Shown here piece after piece: positions 7,777 to 17,305 of a DNA stretch of 64,000 nt (within the stretch, counting starts at the first letter, position 1; each line of letters begins with the position of its first letter). Under the pieces are notes generated by a model. The model saw nothing but the letters and a program-made list of their open reading frames with translations. It was not told the DNA's origin and did not search any database. The position numbers and the translations under genes were made by a program. Source of the DNA: Oscillospiraceae bacterium Marseille-Q3528 (GTDB lineage: Bacteria; Bacillota; Clostridia; Lachnospirales; Lachnospiraceae); contig JAGTTR010000020.1 of assembly GCA_018223385.1 (NCBI GenBank), positions 1 to 64,000 of the forward strand, read 5' to 3'.

Positions 7777-9009
7777 TTATTTCTCTTTGTTAGCCTCTGC
7801 GACAGCGGCCATTTTCATGGCACGAACCTTTAACGGCAGGCCGAACAGGTTGATGAAGCCTTCTGCGTCGTGGTGGTCGTACAGATCGCCGGTGGTGAAG
7901 CTTGCCAGGCTCTCATTGTACAGGGAGTACGGAGAGGTGGTGCCAGCTTTGATGATGTTGCCTTTGTAGAGCTTGAATTTTACTTCGCCGGTGACATACT
8001 GCTGGGTGGACTCTACGAAAGCCTGTACAGCCTCGCGGAGCGGTGTGAACCATTTTCCTTCATATACGATGCTGGCAAATTTGCTGCCCATGTCTTTCTT
8101 TACGGCGTAGGTGTCGCGGTCAAGGATGAGCTCTTCCAGCTGCTGATGCGCCTCCATGAGGATGGTTCCGCCAGGGGTCTCATAGACACCGCGGGATTTC
8201 ATGCCGACCACACGGTTTTCTACGATATCTACGATGCCGATGCCGTGCTTACCGCCCAGCTCGTTTAATTTCCTGATGATATCGGAAAGCTTCATTTTTT
8301 CGCCGTTGATGGCGGTAGCCACACCTTTTTCAAAGGAAAGGGTCACATATTCGCCCTCATCGGGTGCTTTTTCCGGGGTCACACCCAGAACTAACAGGTG
8401 ATCGTAGTTGGGCTCGTTGGCCGGATCCTCCAGCTCCAGACCCTCATGGCTGATGTGCCACAGGTTGCGGTCACGGCTGTAGCTGGAATCTGCGGAGAAC
8501 GGAAGATGAATGCCGTGCTGGTGGCAGTACTCGATCTCATCTTCACGGGACTGCATTTTCCATGTCTCGTTGCAGCGCCAGGGAGCGATGATCTTCAGAT
8601 CGGGAGCCAGTGCCTTGATGCCCAGCTCGAAACGTACCTGGTCGTTTCCTTTACCGGTAGCGCCGTGGCAGATGGCAACAGCACCTTCTTTGCGGGCGAT
8701 CTCCACCAGCTTCTTGGCGATCAGCGGACGTGCCATGGAAGTACCCAGCAGGTATTTGTTTTCGTAGATGGCGTTGGCCTGTACGCAGGGAGCGATGTAC
8801 TCGTCAGCGAACTCGTCGATGACATCTAAGATGTAGCATTTGCAGGCACCTGTGGAGAGCGCACGCTCTTCCAGGCCTTCGGTCTCTTTGCCCTGTCCCA
8901 CGTCGATACAGCAGCAAACCACATCATAGTCATAATTTTCTTTTAACCACGGGATGATGGCGGTGGTGTCCAGTCCGCCGGAATATGCGAGAATAACTTT
9001 TTCTTTCAT
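7777..9009 (-). CDS. argG: Argininosuccinate synthase
   Basis: A 410-residue enzyme joining citrulline and aspartate with ATP to argininosuccinate, the seventh step of arginine synthesis. The ATP pyrophosphatase loop [10 protein letters not shown] lies at residues 8-17, followed by CCIDVGQG, the [14 protein letters not shown] segment and [10 protein letters not shown] typical of ArgG. An upstream extension is open but the ATG at 9009 has an AGGAGG site 9 nt away and is chosen. It is transcribed divergently from argC; argH is not in the window. Confidence 0.96.
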   Translation of the reverse strand: MKEKVILAYSGGLDTTAIIPWLKENYDYDVVCCCIDVGQGKETEGLEERALSTGACKCYILDVIDEFADEYIAPCVQANAIYENKYLLGTSMARPLIAKKLVEIARKEGAVAICHGATGKGNDQVRFELGIKALAPDLKIIAPWRCNETWKMQSREDEIEYCHQHGIHLPFSADSSYSRDRNLWHISHEGLELEDPANEPNYDHLLVLGVTPEKAPDEGEYVTLSFEKGVATAINGEKMKLSDIIRKLNELGGKHGIGIVDIVENRVVGMKSRGVYETPGGTILMEAHQQLEELILDRDTYAVKKDMGSKFASIVYEGKWFTPLREAVQAFVESTQQYVTGEVKFKLYKGNIIKAGTTSPYSLYNESLASFTTGDLYDHHDAEGFINLFGLPLKVRAMKMAAVAEANKEK

Positions 9010-9076
9010 AATAATGAGCCTCCTGAAATATATTTTTTTCTTTTGTTTTTGGATTTGTTTTTCAAGCGATGTCATT

Positions 9077-9105
9077 ACTATACACCCTGATTAATAAATA
9101 TGCAA
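9077..9105 (-). promoter_or_regulatory. argG promoter
   Basis: On the minus strand TTGCAT (9105-9100), 17-nt spacer and TATAGT (9082-9077) form a near-consensus SigA promoter. Its -35 lies inside the palindrome at 9099-9120. Confidence 0.75.
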
Positions 9106-9120
9106 GTATAAATTTGCATA
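9099..9120. promoter_or_regulatory. ArgR/AhrC-like palindromic operator
   Basis: TATGCAA (9099-9105), 8 nt, TTGCATA (9114-9120): a perfect 7-bp inverted repeat over the argG -35. AhrC/ArgR boxes are AT-rich 18-bp palindromes with TGnAT half-sites, which this approximates. Confidence 0.55.
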
Positions 9121-9167
9121 AAATACAAATTATTTTTCAGCTATACTTAAGAAAATAAAATTAATTG

Positions 9168-9196
9168 TTGCATATTATTCTGATTGATTGTATAAT
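9168..9196 (+). promoter_or_regulatory. argC promoter with overlapping ARG box
   Basis: TTGCAT at 9168-9173, 17-nt spacer, perfect TATAAT at 9191-9196. The stretch 9169-9182 (TGCATATTATTCTG) matches the ARG box core TGAATWWWWATTCA with two or three differences and overlaps the -35, a position suited to arginine-dependent repression. Confidence 0.7.
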
Positions 9197-9249
9197 TATG
9201 CAAACGAACAACGAGAAAGATGTATAAAGAGAAGAAAGGAGTATTCATG

Positions 9250-10290
9250 ATGATAAAAGCAGGCATCATCGGTGCCACCGGTTATGCGGGCGGCGAGATC
9301 GTACGGATTCTGGCAAACCATCCGGATGTGGAGGTTGTCTGGTACGGTTCCAGAAGCTATATAGATAAGAAGTATGCGGATGTATTTTCCAATATGTTCC
9401 AGATCGTGGAGGGCAAGTGCCTGGATGATAACATGGAAGAGCTGGCAGAGCAGGCGGATGTGATCTTCACCGCCACACCCCAGGGACTGTGCGCTTCCTT
9501 ATTAACAGAGGATATTTTGAAAAAAACGAAGGTCATCGACCTGAGCGCGGATTTCCGTATCAAGGACGTGTCTACCTATGAAAAATGGTACAAGATCCAG
9601 CACGCCAGCCCCCAGTTTATCGGTGAAGCGGTTTACGGGCTGTGCGAGATCAACCGGGAGCAGGTAAAACAGGCGCGCCTTGTGGCGAACCCGGGCTGTT
9701 ATCCCACCTGTTCCACCCTTTCTATTTATCCTTTATTAAAGGAAGGGATGATCGATCCGTCTACCATCATCATTGATGCAAAGTCGGGGACATCCGGCGC
9801 GGGAAGAGGCGCCAAGGTGGATAACCTGTTCTGCGAGGTGAACGAGAACATCAAGGCTTACGGCGTGGCGGGACACCGGCACACCCCGGAGATCGAGGAG
9901 CAGCTGTCCTATGCGGCGGGAAAACCGGTGCTGATCAATTTTACGCCGCATCTGGTGCCCATGAACCGTGGCATCCTCATCACGGCTTACGCTTCCCTGA
10001 CTGGCGATTTTTCCTATGAAGAGGTAAAAGCAGCCTATGACAAATATTATCAGGATGAGTTTTTTGTCCGGGTGCTGGATAAGGACGTGTGCCCCCAGAC
10101 GAAATGGGTGGAGGGCAGCAACTATGTGGATGTGAATTTTAAAATCGATCCGCGGACCCATCGGGTGATCATGATGGGGGCCATGGATAATCTGGTAAAA
10201 GGAGCGGCCGGGCAGGCGGTGCAGAATATGAATCTGATGTTTGGGCTGGAGGAGACGAAGGGACTGAAACTGGTTCCCATGTTCCCGTAG
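9250..10290 (+). CDS. argC: N-acetyl-gamma-glutamyl-phosphate reductase
   Basis: A 346-residue NADPH-dependent dehydrogenase making N-acetylglutamate semialdehyde, step three of arginine synthesis. The Rossmann motif GIIGATGYAGGE is at residues 4-15 and the catalytic cysteine lies in VANPGCYPTCS near 145-155; GTSGAGR follows near 180-186. ATG codons at 9247 and 9250 adjoin; the second has the better distance (8 nt) to GGAG at 9238-9241. It heads the argC-argJ-argB-argD series. Confidence 0.95.
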   Translation: MIKAGIIGATGYAGGEIVRILANHPDVEVVWYGSRSYIDKKYADVFSNMFQIVEGKCLDDNMEELAEQADVIFTATPQGLCASLLTEDILKKTKVIDLSADFRIKDVSTYEKWYKIQHASPQFIGEAVYGLCEINREQVKQARLVANPGCYPTCSTLSIYPLLKEGMIDPSTIIIDAKSGTSGAGRGAKVDNLFCEVNENIKAYGVAGHRHTPEIEEQLSYAAGKPVLINFTPHLVPMNRGILITAYASLTGDFSYEEVKAAYDKYYQDEFFVRVLDKDVCPQTKWVEGSNYVDVNFKIDPRTHRVIMMGAMDNLVKGAAGQAVQNMNLMFGLEETKGLKLVPMFP

Positions 10291-10315
10291 CAGCCGGAAA
10301 AAAGAGGTGACCGAA

Positions 10316-10759
10316 ATGATACGACCAATGACAATGGAGGATTTTGAGGAAGTACACGCCCTGTGGATGGGCATTCACGGATTTGGTATCCGCAGCATCG
10401 ACGATGCCAGAGAGGGTGTGGAGCGTTTTTTGCGAAGAAATCCTGACACCAGCGTGGTGGCGGTGGAGGACGGCAAAATCGTGGGAAGCATTTTGTGCGG
10501 TCATGACGGTCGAAGAGGATGTTTTTACCACGTGTGTGTGGCGGAACAGTACCGGAAACGGGGCATCGGAAAGGCCATGGCCATCGCCGCCATGGAAGCG
10601 CTCCGCCGGGAAAAAATCAGCAGCGTGACGCTCATCGCCTTCAAGGACAACGAGGTGGGCAATTCCTTCTGGAAGGGCGTGGGCTGGACATTCCGGGATG
10701 ATCTGAACTATTATGATTTTATCTTAAATGAAGAAAACATTACGGCGTTTAATAAGTAG
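10316..10759 (+). CDS. GNAT family N-acetyltransferase
   Basis: A 147-residue acetyltransferase. The acetyl-CoA-binding motif A is VCVAEQYRKRGIGKAM near residues 75-90, containing the Q/RxxGxG/A signature. A GTG exists at 10307, but GAGGTGA at 10304-10310 is an ideal ribosome site for ATG 10316. It sits between argC and argJ; it may acetylate an amino acid or small amine, but it is much shorter than ArgA and the substrate is unknown. Confidence 0.85.
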   Translation: MIRPMTMEDFEEVHALWMGIHGFGIRSIDDAREGVERFLRRNPDTSVVAVEDGKIVGSILCGHDGRRGCFYHVCVAEQYRKRGIGKAMAIAAMEALRREKISSVTLIAFKDNEVGNSFWKGVGWTFRDDLNYYDFILNEENITAFNK

Positions 10760-10934
10760 AATGGATTACAGAGTCAAAAGATCAGAACCTATTGTGCTTG
10801 TACCATTGTGGGGGAAAGATTTTGAGACAAGTTTCGACATGAGCATAAAATGATTTGGATTGCTCTGTATCCGAAAGAAACTGCCAGTGGCAGATTCTGC
10901 AGGTAATTCATGAAAAGAGTAGGAGGAGAAAATA

Positions 10935-12158
10935 ATGAAAAAAATCGAAGGCAGTGTGACCGCAGCAAAGGGTTTTCTGGCAGCAGGAACCGAAGCTGGC
11001 ATCAAATATCAGAACCGCAAGGATATGGCCATGATCTACAGCGAGGTGCCCTGTATTCTGGCAGGCACGTTTACCACCAATCTGGTGAAGGCAGCGCCGG
11101 TGCTGTGGGATAAAAAGATCGTAAAGGAGTCCCCTTACGGACAGGCAGTGGTGATCAATTCCGGCATTGCCAATGCCTGCACGGGCAAGGAGGGCTTTGC
11201 TTACTGTGAAAAAACGGCCCAGGTGGCTTCGGAGGTGTTGCATATTCCCGAATCTTCCGTTCTCTGTGCTTCCACCGGCGTCATCGGTATGCAGATTCCC
11301 TTTGATAAATTAGAGGCAGGCATCCGTGATCTGTCCACCAAGCTGGGCGGCGGCCAGGAGAAGGCCCACGATGCGGCCTGCGCCATCATGACCACGGACA
11401 CCATGGCAAAAGAGGTGGCGCTGCAGGTGGAGATCGGCGGCAAGACCGTGACCATCGGCGGCATGAGCAAGGGCTCCGGCATGATCCATCCGAATATGTG
11501 CACCATGCTGGCCTTTGTCACCACGGATGTGGATATTTCCAAGGAGCTGCTGCAGGAGGCAGTCAGCGACAGCGTGAAAGATTCCTTCAATATGATTTCC
11601 GTGGACGGCGACACCTCCACCAACGACACCCTGCTGGTGATGGCCAACGGCCAGGCAGGCAACCCGAAAATCAATAAAAAGGGCGCGGACTATGACACCT
11701 TCAAGGAAGCACTGGATTATGTGAATATGACGCTGGCGAAGATGATGGCCGGAGACGGAGAGGGCGCCACCGCCCTGTTTGAGGTAAAAGTTGTGCACGC
11801 GGACACGAAGGAACATGCGGCAGTCATCGCCAAATCCGTCATCACCTCTTCTCTGACGAAGGCGGCCATTTTTGGACATGACGCCAACTGGGGCAGGATT
11901 CTGTGCGCTATGGGGTATTCCGGTGCCCAGTTCGATCCCGAGGCCGTGGAACTCTGGTTTGAGAGCAAGGCTGGCAAGATCCTCATTTACAAGGATGGTG
12001 TGGCTGCGGATTACAGCGAGGAGGAAGCAACAAAGATTCTCTCCGAGCCTGAGGTGACGGTCATCGCAGACCTGAAAATGGGCGAGGCAGAGGCGACGGC
12101 CTGGGGCTGTGACCTGACCTACGATTACGTGAAGATCAATGCGGATTATCGTTCTTAA
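10935..12158 (+). CDS. argJ: Bifunctional glutamate N-acetyltransferase/ornithine acetyltransferase
   Basis: A 407-residue enzyme that transfers acetyl from N-acetylornithine to glutamate, closing the acetyl cycle. The precursor cuts itself before the nucleophilic Thr in the motif MIHPNMCTML (about residues 185-194); most family members have A rather than C before that Thr. The upstream segment KGSGM and the C-terminal NADYRS are typical. AGGAGG lies 7 nt before the ATG. Whether it is bifunctional (also using acetyl-CoA) cannot be read here, but no argA was seen. A 175-nt gap with a small CTGCCA/TGGCAG hairpin precedes it. Confidence 0.95.
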   Translation: MKKIEGSVTAAKGFLAAGTEAGIKYQNRKDMAMIYSEVPCILAGTFTTNLVKAAPVLWDKKIVKESPYGQAVVINSGIANACTGKEGFAYCEKTAQVASEVLHIPESSVLCASTGVIGMQIPFDKLEAGIRDLSTKLGGGQEKAHDAACAIMTTDTMAKEVALQVEIGGKTVTIGGMSKGSGMIHPNMCTMLAFVTTDVDISKELLQEAVSDSVKDSFNMISVDGDTSTNDTLLVMANGQAGNPKINKKGADYDTFKEALDYVNMTLAKMMAGDGEGATALFEVKVVHADTKEHAAVIAKSVITSSLTKAAIFGHDANWGRILCAMGYSGAQFDPEAVELWFESKAGKILIYKDGVAADYSEEEATKILSEPEVTVIADLKMGEAEATAWGCDLTYDYVKINADYRS

Positions 12159-12173
12159 GAGGAGGATGAAAAA

Positions 12174-13076
12174 ATGGAAAACGGCATGCACGAATGGATG
12201 CAGAAAGCGGAGGTGCTCATCGAGGCGCTTCCCTATATCCAGCGGTTTAACCGGAAGATCATTGTGGTAAAATACGGCGGCAGCGCCATGGTGGATGAAA
12301 ATATCAAGAAAAATGTCATCAAGGATGTAACCCTGTTGAAACTGGTTGGATTTAAGCCCATCATTGTCCACGGCGGCGGCAAGGAGATCAGCCGGTGGGT
12401 GGGCAAGGTAGGCATGGAAGCCCAGTTTGTCAACGGCCTGCGGGTGACGGATGCGGACACCATGGAAATCGCGGAGATGGTGCTGAACAAGGTAAACAAA
12501 GGTCTGGTACAGATGGTGGAAGAGCTGGGTGTCCGGGCAGTCGGCATCAGCGGAAAGGACGGCGGCCTTCTGCATGTACAGAAACGTTATTCTGACGGCA
12601 AAGACATCGGCTATGTGGGCGAGATCACGGAGGTACACCCGGAGGTGCTCTATGACCTGCTGGAAAAAGATTTCCTGCCCATCGTGTGCCCCATCGGTAT
12701 GGACGACAACTACGATACATACAACATCAATGCGGACGACGCAGCCTGCGCCATTGCCCGGGCGGTGAAAGCCGAGAAGCTGGCTTTCCTCACCGATATC
12801 GAGGGCGTTTACAAGGATCCGGCGGACAAGAGCACGCTGATCTCCGAGCTGCATGTGTCGGAGGCCAAGGAGCTCATCGGTCAGGGCTACATTGGCGGCG
12901 GCATGCTGCCCAAGCTGAACAACTGCATTGATGCCATCGAAAACGGCGTTTCCCGGGTACATATCCTGGACGGACGGATTTTACACTGTCTGCTTCTGGA
13001 AATTTTCACCAACAAAGGAATCGGTACCGCTATTTTAGGCGAAGGGGAGGGAAAATACTATCATGAAGAGCAGTGA
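12174..13076 (+). CDS. argB: Acetylglutamate kinase
   Basis: A 300-residue amino-acid kinase phosphorylating N-acetylglutamate, normally the feedback-regulated step. Signature segments are VVKYGGSAM near 31-39, VHGGGKEIS near 65-73, and [12 protein letters not shown] near 183-194. An N-terminal helix of about 25 residues before the core resembles that of arginine-sensitive hexameric enzymes, so feedback inhibition is likely. It lies 15 nt after argJ and overlaps argD by 14 nt. Confidence 0.95.
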   Translation: MENGMHEWMQKAEVLIEALPYIQRFNRKIIVVKYGGSAMVDENIKKNVIKDVTLLKLVGFKPIIVHGGGKEISRWVGKVGMEAQFVNGLRVTDADTMEIAEMVLNKVNKGLVQMVEELGVRAVGISGKDGGLLHVQKRYSDGKDIGYVGEITEVHPEVLYDLLEKDFLPIVCPIGMDDNYDTYNINADDAACAIARAVKAEKLAFLTDIEGVYKDPADKSTLISELHVSEAKELIGQGYIGGGMLPKLNNCIDAIENGVSRVHILDGRILHCLLLEIFTNKGIGTAILGEGEGKYYHEEQ

Positions 13077-14256
13077 ATATCAAAGCCGGGCGGAGCAGGT
13101 GGTGCTCCACACCTATAATCGTTTTCCTGTGGTACTGGATCACGGCAAGGGCGTGCGGCTGTACGACGTGGACGGCAACGAATATCTGGATTTCGGCGCA
13201 GGCATTGCGGTGTGTGCGCTGGGGTACGGCGATCCGGATTATGAGGAAGCACTGAAAAATCAGATCGGCAAGCTGCTGCATACGTCCAATCTCTATTACA
13301 ATGTGCCTGCCATGGAAGCCGGGGAAAAGCTGGTGAAGGCCAGCGGCCTGAGCAAGGTATTTTTCACCAACAGCGGCACGGAAGCCATTGAGGGCGCCAT
13401 CAAGGCAGCCCGGAAATACGCCTACAGCAAGGATGGCAGCCCGGATCATGAGATCATTGCCATGAACCACTCCTTCCACGGAAGAACCATGGGTGCCCTG
13501 TCTGTCACCGGCAATCCCCATTATCAGGAGGCGTTCAAGCCCCTCATCGGTGGCATCAAATTCGCTGATTTTAATGATTTTGACAGCGTGAAAGCCCAGG
13601 TAACGGACAAAACCTGCGCCATCCTGCTGGAAACCGTCCAGGGCGAGGGCGGCATTTACCCGGCAGATCCGGCATTTTTAAAGGCGGTGGGCGACCTCTG
13701 CGCAGAAAAAGATATCCTGCTGATCCTGGATGAGATCCAGTGCGGCATGGGCAGAACCGGCGCCATGTTTGCCTGGCAGGATTACGGCGTGAAGCCGGAC
13801 ATCATGACCTGTGCCAAGGCGCTGGGCTGCGGCGTGCCGGTGGGGGCGTTCGTGCTGGGAGAAAAGGCGGCGGCATCCTCTCTGGAGCCCGGCGATCACG
13901 GCACCACCTACGGCGGCAATCCTTTTGTGTGCGCAGCCGTCAGCAAGGTGTTTGATCTATTTGAAGAGAAAAAACTGGTGGATCATGTGAAAGCGCTGAC
14001 CCCGTATCTGGAGCAGAAGCTGGACGAGCTGGTGGCATCCCACGATTGCCTTGCCACCCGCCGTGGCAAGGGCTTCATGCAGGGCCTGGTGGTGACCGGC
14101 AAACCGGTGGGTCAGGTGGTGAAAAAAGCGCTGGACAATGGCCTCATCGTCATGTCTGCCGGGGCCGATGTGATCCGGCTGGTGCCGCCGCTTGTCATTG
14201 AAAAGAGCGATATCGACGAGATGGCGGAAAAGCTGGGAAAAGCATTGGAAGATTAA
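13063..14256 (+). CDS. argD: Acetylornithine aminotransferase
   Basis: A 397-residue class-III PLP aminotransferase converting N-acetylglutamate semialdehyde to N-acetylornithine. Seen are [14 protein letters not shown] near residues 105-118, the [15 protein letters not shown] segment near 220-234 with the PLP-contacting Asp, and the Schiff-base lysine in CAKALGCG near 251. The start lies within the end of argB, with GGAGGG upstream. Last gene of the arg series here; argF and carbamoyl-phosphate synthase genes are absent. Confidence 0.94.
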   Translation: MKSSEYQSRAEQVVLHTYNRFPVVLDHGKGVRLYDVDGNEYLDFGAGIAVCALGYGDPDYEEALKNQIGKLLHTSNLYYNVPAMEAGEKLVKASGLSKVFFTNSGTEAIEGAIKAARKYAYSKDGSPDHEIIAMNHSFHGRTMGALSVTGNPHYQEAFKPLIGGIKFADFNDFDSVKAQVTDKTCAILLETVQGEGGIYPADPAFLKAVGDLCAEKDILLILDEIQCGMGRTGAMFAWQDYGVKPDIMTCAKALGCGVPVGAFVLGEKAAASSLEPGDHGTTYGGNPFVCAAVSKVFDLFEEKKLVDHVKALTPYLEQKLDELVASHDCLATRRGKGFMQGLVVTGKPVGQVVKKALDNGLIVMSAGADVIRLVPPLVIEKSDIDEMAEKLGKALED

Positions 14257-14271
14257 CCAAAATGGGAGGGC

Positions 14272-14300
14272 TTGTCATTCCCTGTTTTATATGGTAAAAT
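14272..14300 (+). promoter_or_regulatory. Promoter of solute-binding lipoprotein gene
   Basis: TTGTCA at 14272-14277, 17-nt spacer, TAAAAT at 14295-14300. It separates the following gene from the arg operon. Confidence 0.6.
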
Positions 14301-14351
14301 TGCTTGTAATATTTTTGTAATAATTTGGAAATGTTTACAGGAGACTACCAT

Positions 14352-15743
14352 ATGAAACGAGGAGTGACAGGTCTTTTTTTGCTGCTGGCGACCGCCTGTG
14401 TGGTGGGCGGCTGCGGCGCAAAGAAGGATGCCCAGATAGATGCGTCTGCCCAGGCGGCAGAAGGTGACGCCGCAGAGGAAACGGCGGACACGCAGACAGA
14501 TACAGAAAGTATGGACGGTGAGGGCACAGGCGGTGCCGGGAGCGGTCAGGATGCCCAGACCGGAAATGCCGGAGACGGGGCAGGCGGCAGCGCTGCGGAC
14601 GGAACGGCGGGGGAAGAGGCCCAGCCGGTGTCGCTGACGCTTTGGTACACCCAGCCGGAGCTGGAGGCGTATTTTACCCAGGCGGCAGCAGACTACGAGG
14701 CCCAGACCGGCAATTCGGTGACGGCGGTGCAGGTGCCTGCTTTGGATTACATTGAGGCCATCAACGATGCCAGCGTGAAAGACGGGGATTACCCGGATCT
14801 TTTTGTGGCAACGCCGGATCTTCTGGAGAAGGCCAAGCTGGCCGGGCTGACCCAGCGGGCCAACGAGGACATCTGTTCGGCAGACAATTTCAGCGAGAAA
14901 GCGCTGACGGCGGTGACCTATAAGGATGAAAAAATCGCCTATCCTTTTTATGCGGACACCAGTGTGCTCGTCTACAATGAGAATTATGTGAGCGAGGCGC
15001 CGGGCAGCATCGAGGATATCCAGAATTTCTCGGAGAATTTCGAGGGAGACGGCCAGATCCAGGATATTTTTGTGTGGAACGTCAATGATATTTTCGTGGA
15101 CTTTTTCACCATTGGCAATTATGCGAATCTGGGCGGTACCGCCGGTGACCGGGTGCAGGAAATGACGCTGAACAGCGAGGAGATCCGCAACTGTCTGACG
15201 GTTTATCAGGAGCTGAGCCAGTTCTTTGCCATCGACCGGTCGGCGGTGAGCGAAAATCAGATCGTACAGGATTTTGCAGACGGCAAGATCGTGTATGCCA
15301 TCGTCCGGGACGACTCCATTCAGAAGCTGGACGAGTTGCTGGCGGACGGCCAGTTTTCCTACGGGGTGGCGCCGGTGCCGGATCTGAATAGCGAGCTTGT
15401 GGTGCGGCCGCTGTCTATCACCCATTCTTTGGTGGTAAACGGTTATACGAAGCATCCGGCGGCAGCAGATGCCCTGGCAGGGTATCTTACCGTCACGGCA
15501 GCGGACAGTCTGTACGAGCAGACAGGGAACATTCCGGTGAAAAATAATGTGACCTTTGCCAACGAAAAGCTGCCTGTGGTGCGTGCCCAGTATGAGGAGG
15601 CCGTGGAGGTGCCGAAGATCATGCAGATGAGCAGCTACTGGCTGCTGATGGAGTCAGTATTTTCTGACATCTGGACCGGTGCGGACGTAACAGAGCGCAT
15701 GGCTGAGGCGGAGAGCTCCATGCTGACGGCGCTGGGCCAGTGA
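14352..15743 (+). CDS. ABC-type extracellular solute-binding lipoprotein
   Basis: A 463-residue secreted protein. The ATG at 14352 follows AGGAG by 8 nt and begins a lipoprotein signal with lipobox VGGC, so the mature protein is tethered by lipid. A roughly 70-residue linker rich in Ala, Gly, Asp and Thr precedes a family-1 solute-binding domain (LTLWYTQPELEAYF to the end), with PDLFVATPDLLEKA and the hinge segment VYNENYV typical of sugar/oligosaccharide binding proteins. No permease or ATPase gene is adjacent, so it either feeds a distant transporter or has a sensory role. Confidence 0.88.
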   Translation: MKRGVTGLFLLLATACVVGGCGAKKDAQIDASAQAAEGDAAEETADTQTDTESMDGEGTGGAGSGQDAQTGNAGDGAGGSAADGTAGEEAQPVSLTLWYTQPELEAYFTQAAADYEAQTGNSVTAVQVPALDYIEAINDASVKDGDYPDLFVATPDLLEKAKLAGLTQRANEDICSADNFSEKALTAVTYKDEKIAYPFYADTSVLVYNENYVSEAPGSIEDIQNFSENFEGDGQIQDIFVWNVNDIFVDFFTIGNYANLGGTAGDRVQEMTLNSEEIRNCLTVYQELSQFFAIDRSAVSENQIVQDFADGKIVYAIVRDDSIQKLDELLADGQFSYGVAPVPDLNSELVVRPLSITHSLVVNGYTKHPAAADALAGYLTVTAADSLYEQTGNIPVKNNVTFANEKLPVVRAQYEEAVEVPKIMQMSSYWLLMESVFSDIWTGADVTERMAEAESSMLTALGQ

Positions 15744-15766
15744 TAGAGAGAATAAGAAAGTGCCTA

Positions 15767-15794
15767 TTGGAAATACTAAGTACTATAGTAAAAT
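15767..15794 (+). promoter_or_regulatory. Possible promoter of DMT permease gene
   Basis: TTGGAA at 15767-15772, 16-nt spacer, TAAAAT at 15789-15794, followed by a GGAGG ribosome site for the gene at 15810. Confidence 0.45.
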
Positions 15795-15809
15795 CCAGGA
15801 GGCGGCTTT

Positions 15810-16241
15810 ATGTGGGGCATTGTGACAGCACTGATTTCCGGTGCACTGATGAGCATTCAGGGCGTATTTAATACAGAAGTGACAGATCATACAAGCATAT
15901 GGGTATCCAGCAGCTGGGTACAGGCTACGGCGCTGATCGTCTGTCTTGCGGCATGGTGTTTTACCGGTCGGCAGTCCTTTGGAGGGCTGTGGACGGTAAG
16001 ACCCTGGTATATGCTGCTGGGCGGCGCGATCGGCGCTTTTATCACGTATACGGTCATCCGCAGCATGGACACCCTGGGGCCTGCCCGGGCGGTGATGCTC
16101 ATTGTCATTGCCCAGCTTCTTGTGGCGTATGTCATTGAGCTTCTGGGGCTTTTCGGTGTGGAAAAACAGCCGCTGGAGTGGCGGAAGGTCATCGGCATGG
16201 GCGTGGCCATCGCCGGTGTGATTATTTTCAAATGGAACTAA
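15810..16241 (+). CDS. DMT-superfamily small permease (DUF606/YdcZ-like)
   Basis: A 143-residue integral membrane protein with about five transmembrane segments, matching half-size DMT transporters of the DUF606 family. Typical features are the N-terminal ALISGALMSIQGVFN with a conserved Gln-Gly-xx-Asn, GGAIGAFITYTVIRSMDTLGPARA in the middle, and an IAGVIIFKW end. Such proteins usually act as homodimers or pairs; the substrate is unknown. Ribosome site CAGGAGG 8 nt before the ATG. Confidence 0.85.
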   Translation: MWGIVTALISGALMSIQGVFNTEVTDHTSIWVSSSWVQATALIVCLAAWCFTGRQSFGGLWTVRPWYMLLGGAIGAFITYTVIRSMDTLGPARAVMLIVIAQLLVAYVIELLGLFGVEKQPLEWRKVIGMGVAIAGVIIFKWN

Positions 16242-16249
16242 AATCGCTA

Positions 16250-16278
16250 TTGTAAACAGGGCGGATATCCGATACAAT
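16250..16278 (+). promoter_or_regulatory. Promoter of comEA-like gene
   Basis: TTGTAA at 16250-16255, 17-nt spacer, TACAAT at 16273-16278, about 47 nt before the start codon. Confidence 0.65.
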
Positions 16279-16324
16279 AGAAGACAGCATAACAGAGGAA
16301 TCCGGCGGTCTGCCGCGGGAGATT

Positions 16325-17293
16325 ATGCGGGAAAAGAAAAACAACAGAAAAACGAGCCGGAGAGGGCAAAGAAAAGCTGCATGGACGTATTTTTGTGTGA
16401 TAGCCATGCTGCTTTTGTGCGCCTGCGGGAAAAAGAGCGAGGTCTGGGAGACGGACGGTGCCGGGCTGGTGCAGATGGAAACGCCGGAGGACGGTGAGAA
16501 AATCGTGGAAAAAGACAGGGAAGTTGCGGCAAACGGTGGAAAAGTCACGAAGGACAGCGGAGCATCTGCGGAAGTATCCGAAAGAGATTCGGAAGGCCTA
16601 GAGGCGGATCAGACTACGGAAAGTGATAAAGAATATTCGACAGTGATTGCAGATAGTGAGAATGATCAGCAGTCAACAAGAAATGCCGATGGTGCAAAGC
16701 ACTCAGAGCAGGTGGACAGTTCATCTTCTGAAACAGAAAATTCCGTGTCGATTTCACAGATTTACGTCTATATCTGCGGCGCGGTCGTCACCCCGGATGT
16801 CTATGCCCTGCCGGAGGGCAGCCGGGTGTACGAGGCGGTGCAGCTGGCCGGAGGGCTCGCAGACGATGCGGACGCCGACCAGGTGAATCTGGCGGTGGTG
16901 TTATCCGATGGGCAGAAGGTGCGCATCCCCCGAAAAGGGGAGAAGCTTTCCGCAGCGCAGATGCTGTCGGATGGAAGTGCTGGGATCTATGGCGGTTCCT
17001 ATGGAGCAGAATCTTGGGACACAGGGGTGTCTGATGGCGGATCTGACGGAATGGGAAGCGCAGTCAGAGGCGCTGGAAGCGGTGTGGCCGGAAGCGGCGG
17101 CCTGGTGAACATCAATACCGCCGGAAAAGAAGAGCTGATGACGTTGAGTGGTATCGGCAGTACCCGGGCGGAGGCGATCATTCGGTACCGGGAAATCCAC
17201 GGGGCGTTTCAGAGTCCCCGGGATCTTTTGAAAGTAAGTGGCATTAAAGAGAAGACCTATGAGAAGATCAAAGGTCAGATTTCGATAGAATAA
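16325..17293 (+). CDS. comEA: ComEA-like DNA-binding lipoprotein (SLBB + helix-hairpin-helix)
   Basis: A 322-residue protein of the ComEA family, which binds incoming DNA at the outer face of the membrane for uptake through ComEC. It has a long basic N-terminus, a hydrophobic stretch ending in the lipobox LLCAC (about residues 31-35), a 100-residue Ser/Asp/Glu-rich linker, an SLBB domain (IYVYICGAVVTPDVYALPEG onward, ~145-205), a Gly/Ser linker and a C-terminal double helix-hairpin-helix (VNINTAGKEEL...GIGSTRAEAII). Lipid anchoring instead of a simple transmembrane anchor is a noteworthy variation. comEC lies 3 kb downstream, with a two-component system between. Confidence 0.88.
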   Translation: MREKKNNRKTSRRGQRKAAWTYFCVIAMLLLCACGKKSEVWETDGAGLVQMETPEDGEKIVEKDREVAANGGKVTKDSGASAEVSERDSEGLEADQTTESDKEYSTVIADSENDQQSTRNADGAKHSEQVDSSSSETENSVSISQIYVYICGAVVTPDVYALPEGSRVYEAVQLAGGLADDADADQVNLAVVLSDGQKVRIPRKGEKLSAAQMLSDGSAGIYGGSYGAESWDTGVSDGGSDGMGSAVRGAGSGVAGSGGLVNINTAGKEELMTLSGIGSTRAEAIIRYREIHGAFQSPRDLLKVSGIKEKTYEKIKGQISIE

Positions 17294-17305
17294 TGAGGTG
17301 GAGAT

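Noticed and set aside
11310..12962. A 550-codon minus-strand frame opposite argJ and argB
   Set aside because: Both enzymes on the plus strand are complete with motifs; the reverse frame shows no family features or ribosome site.
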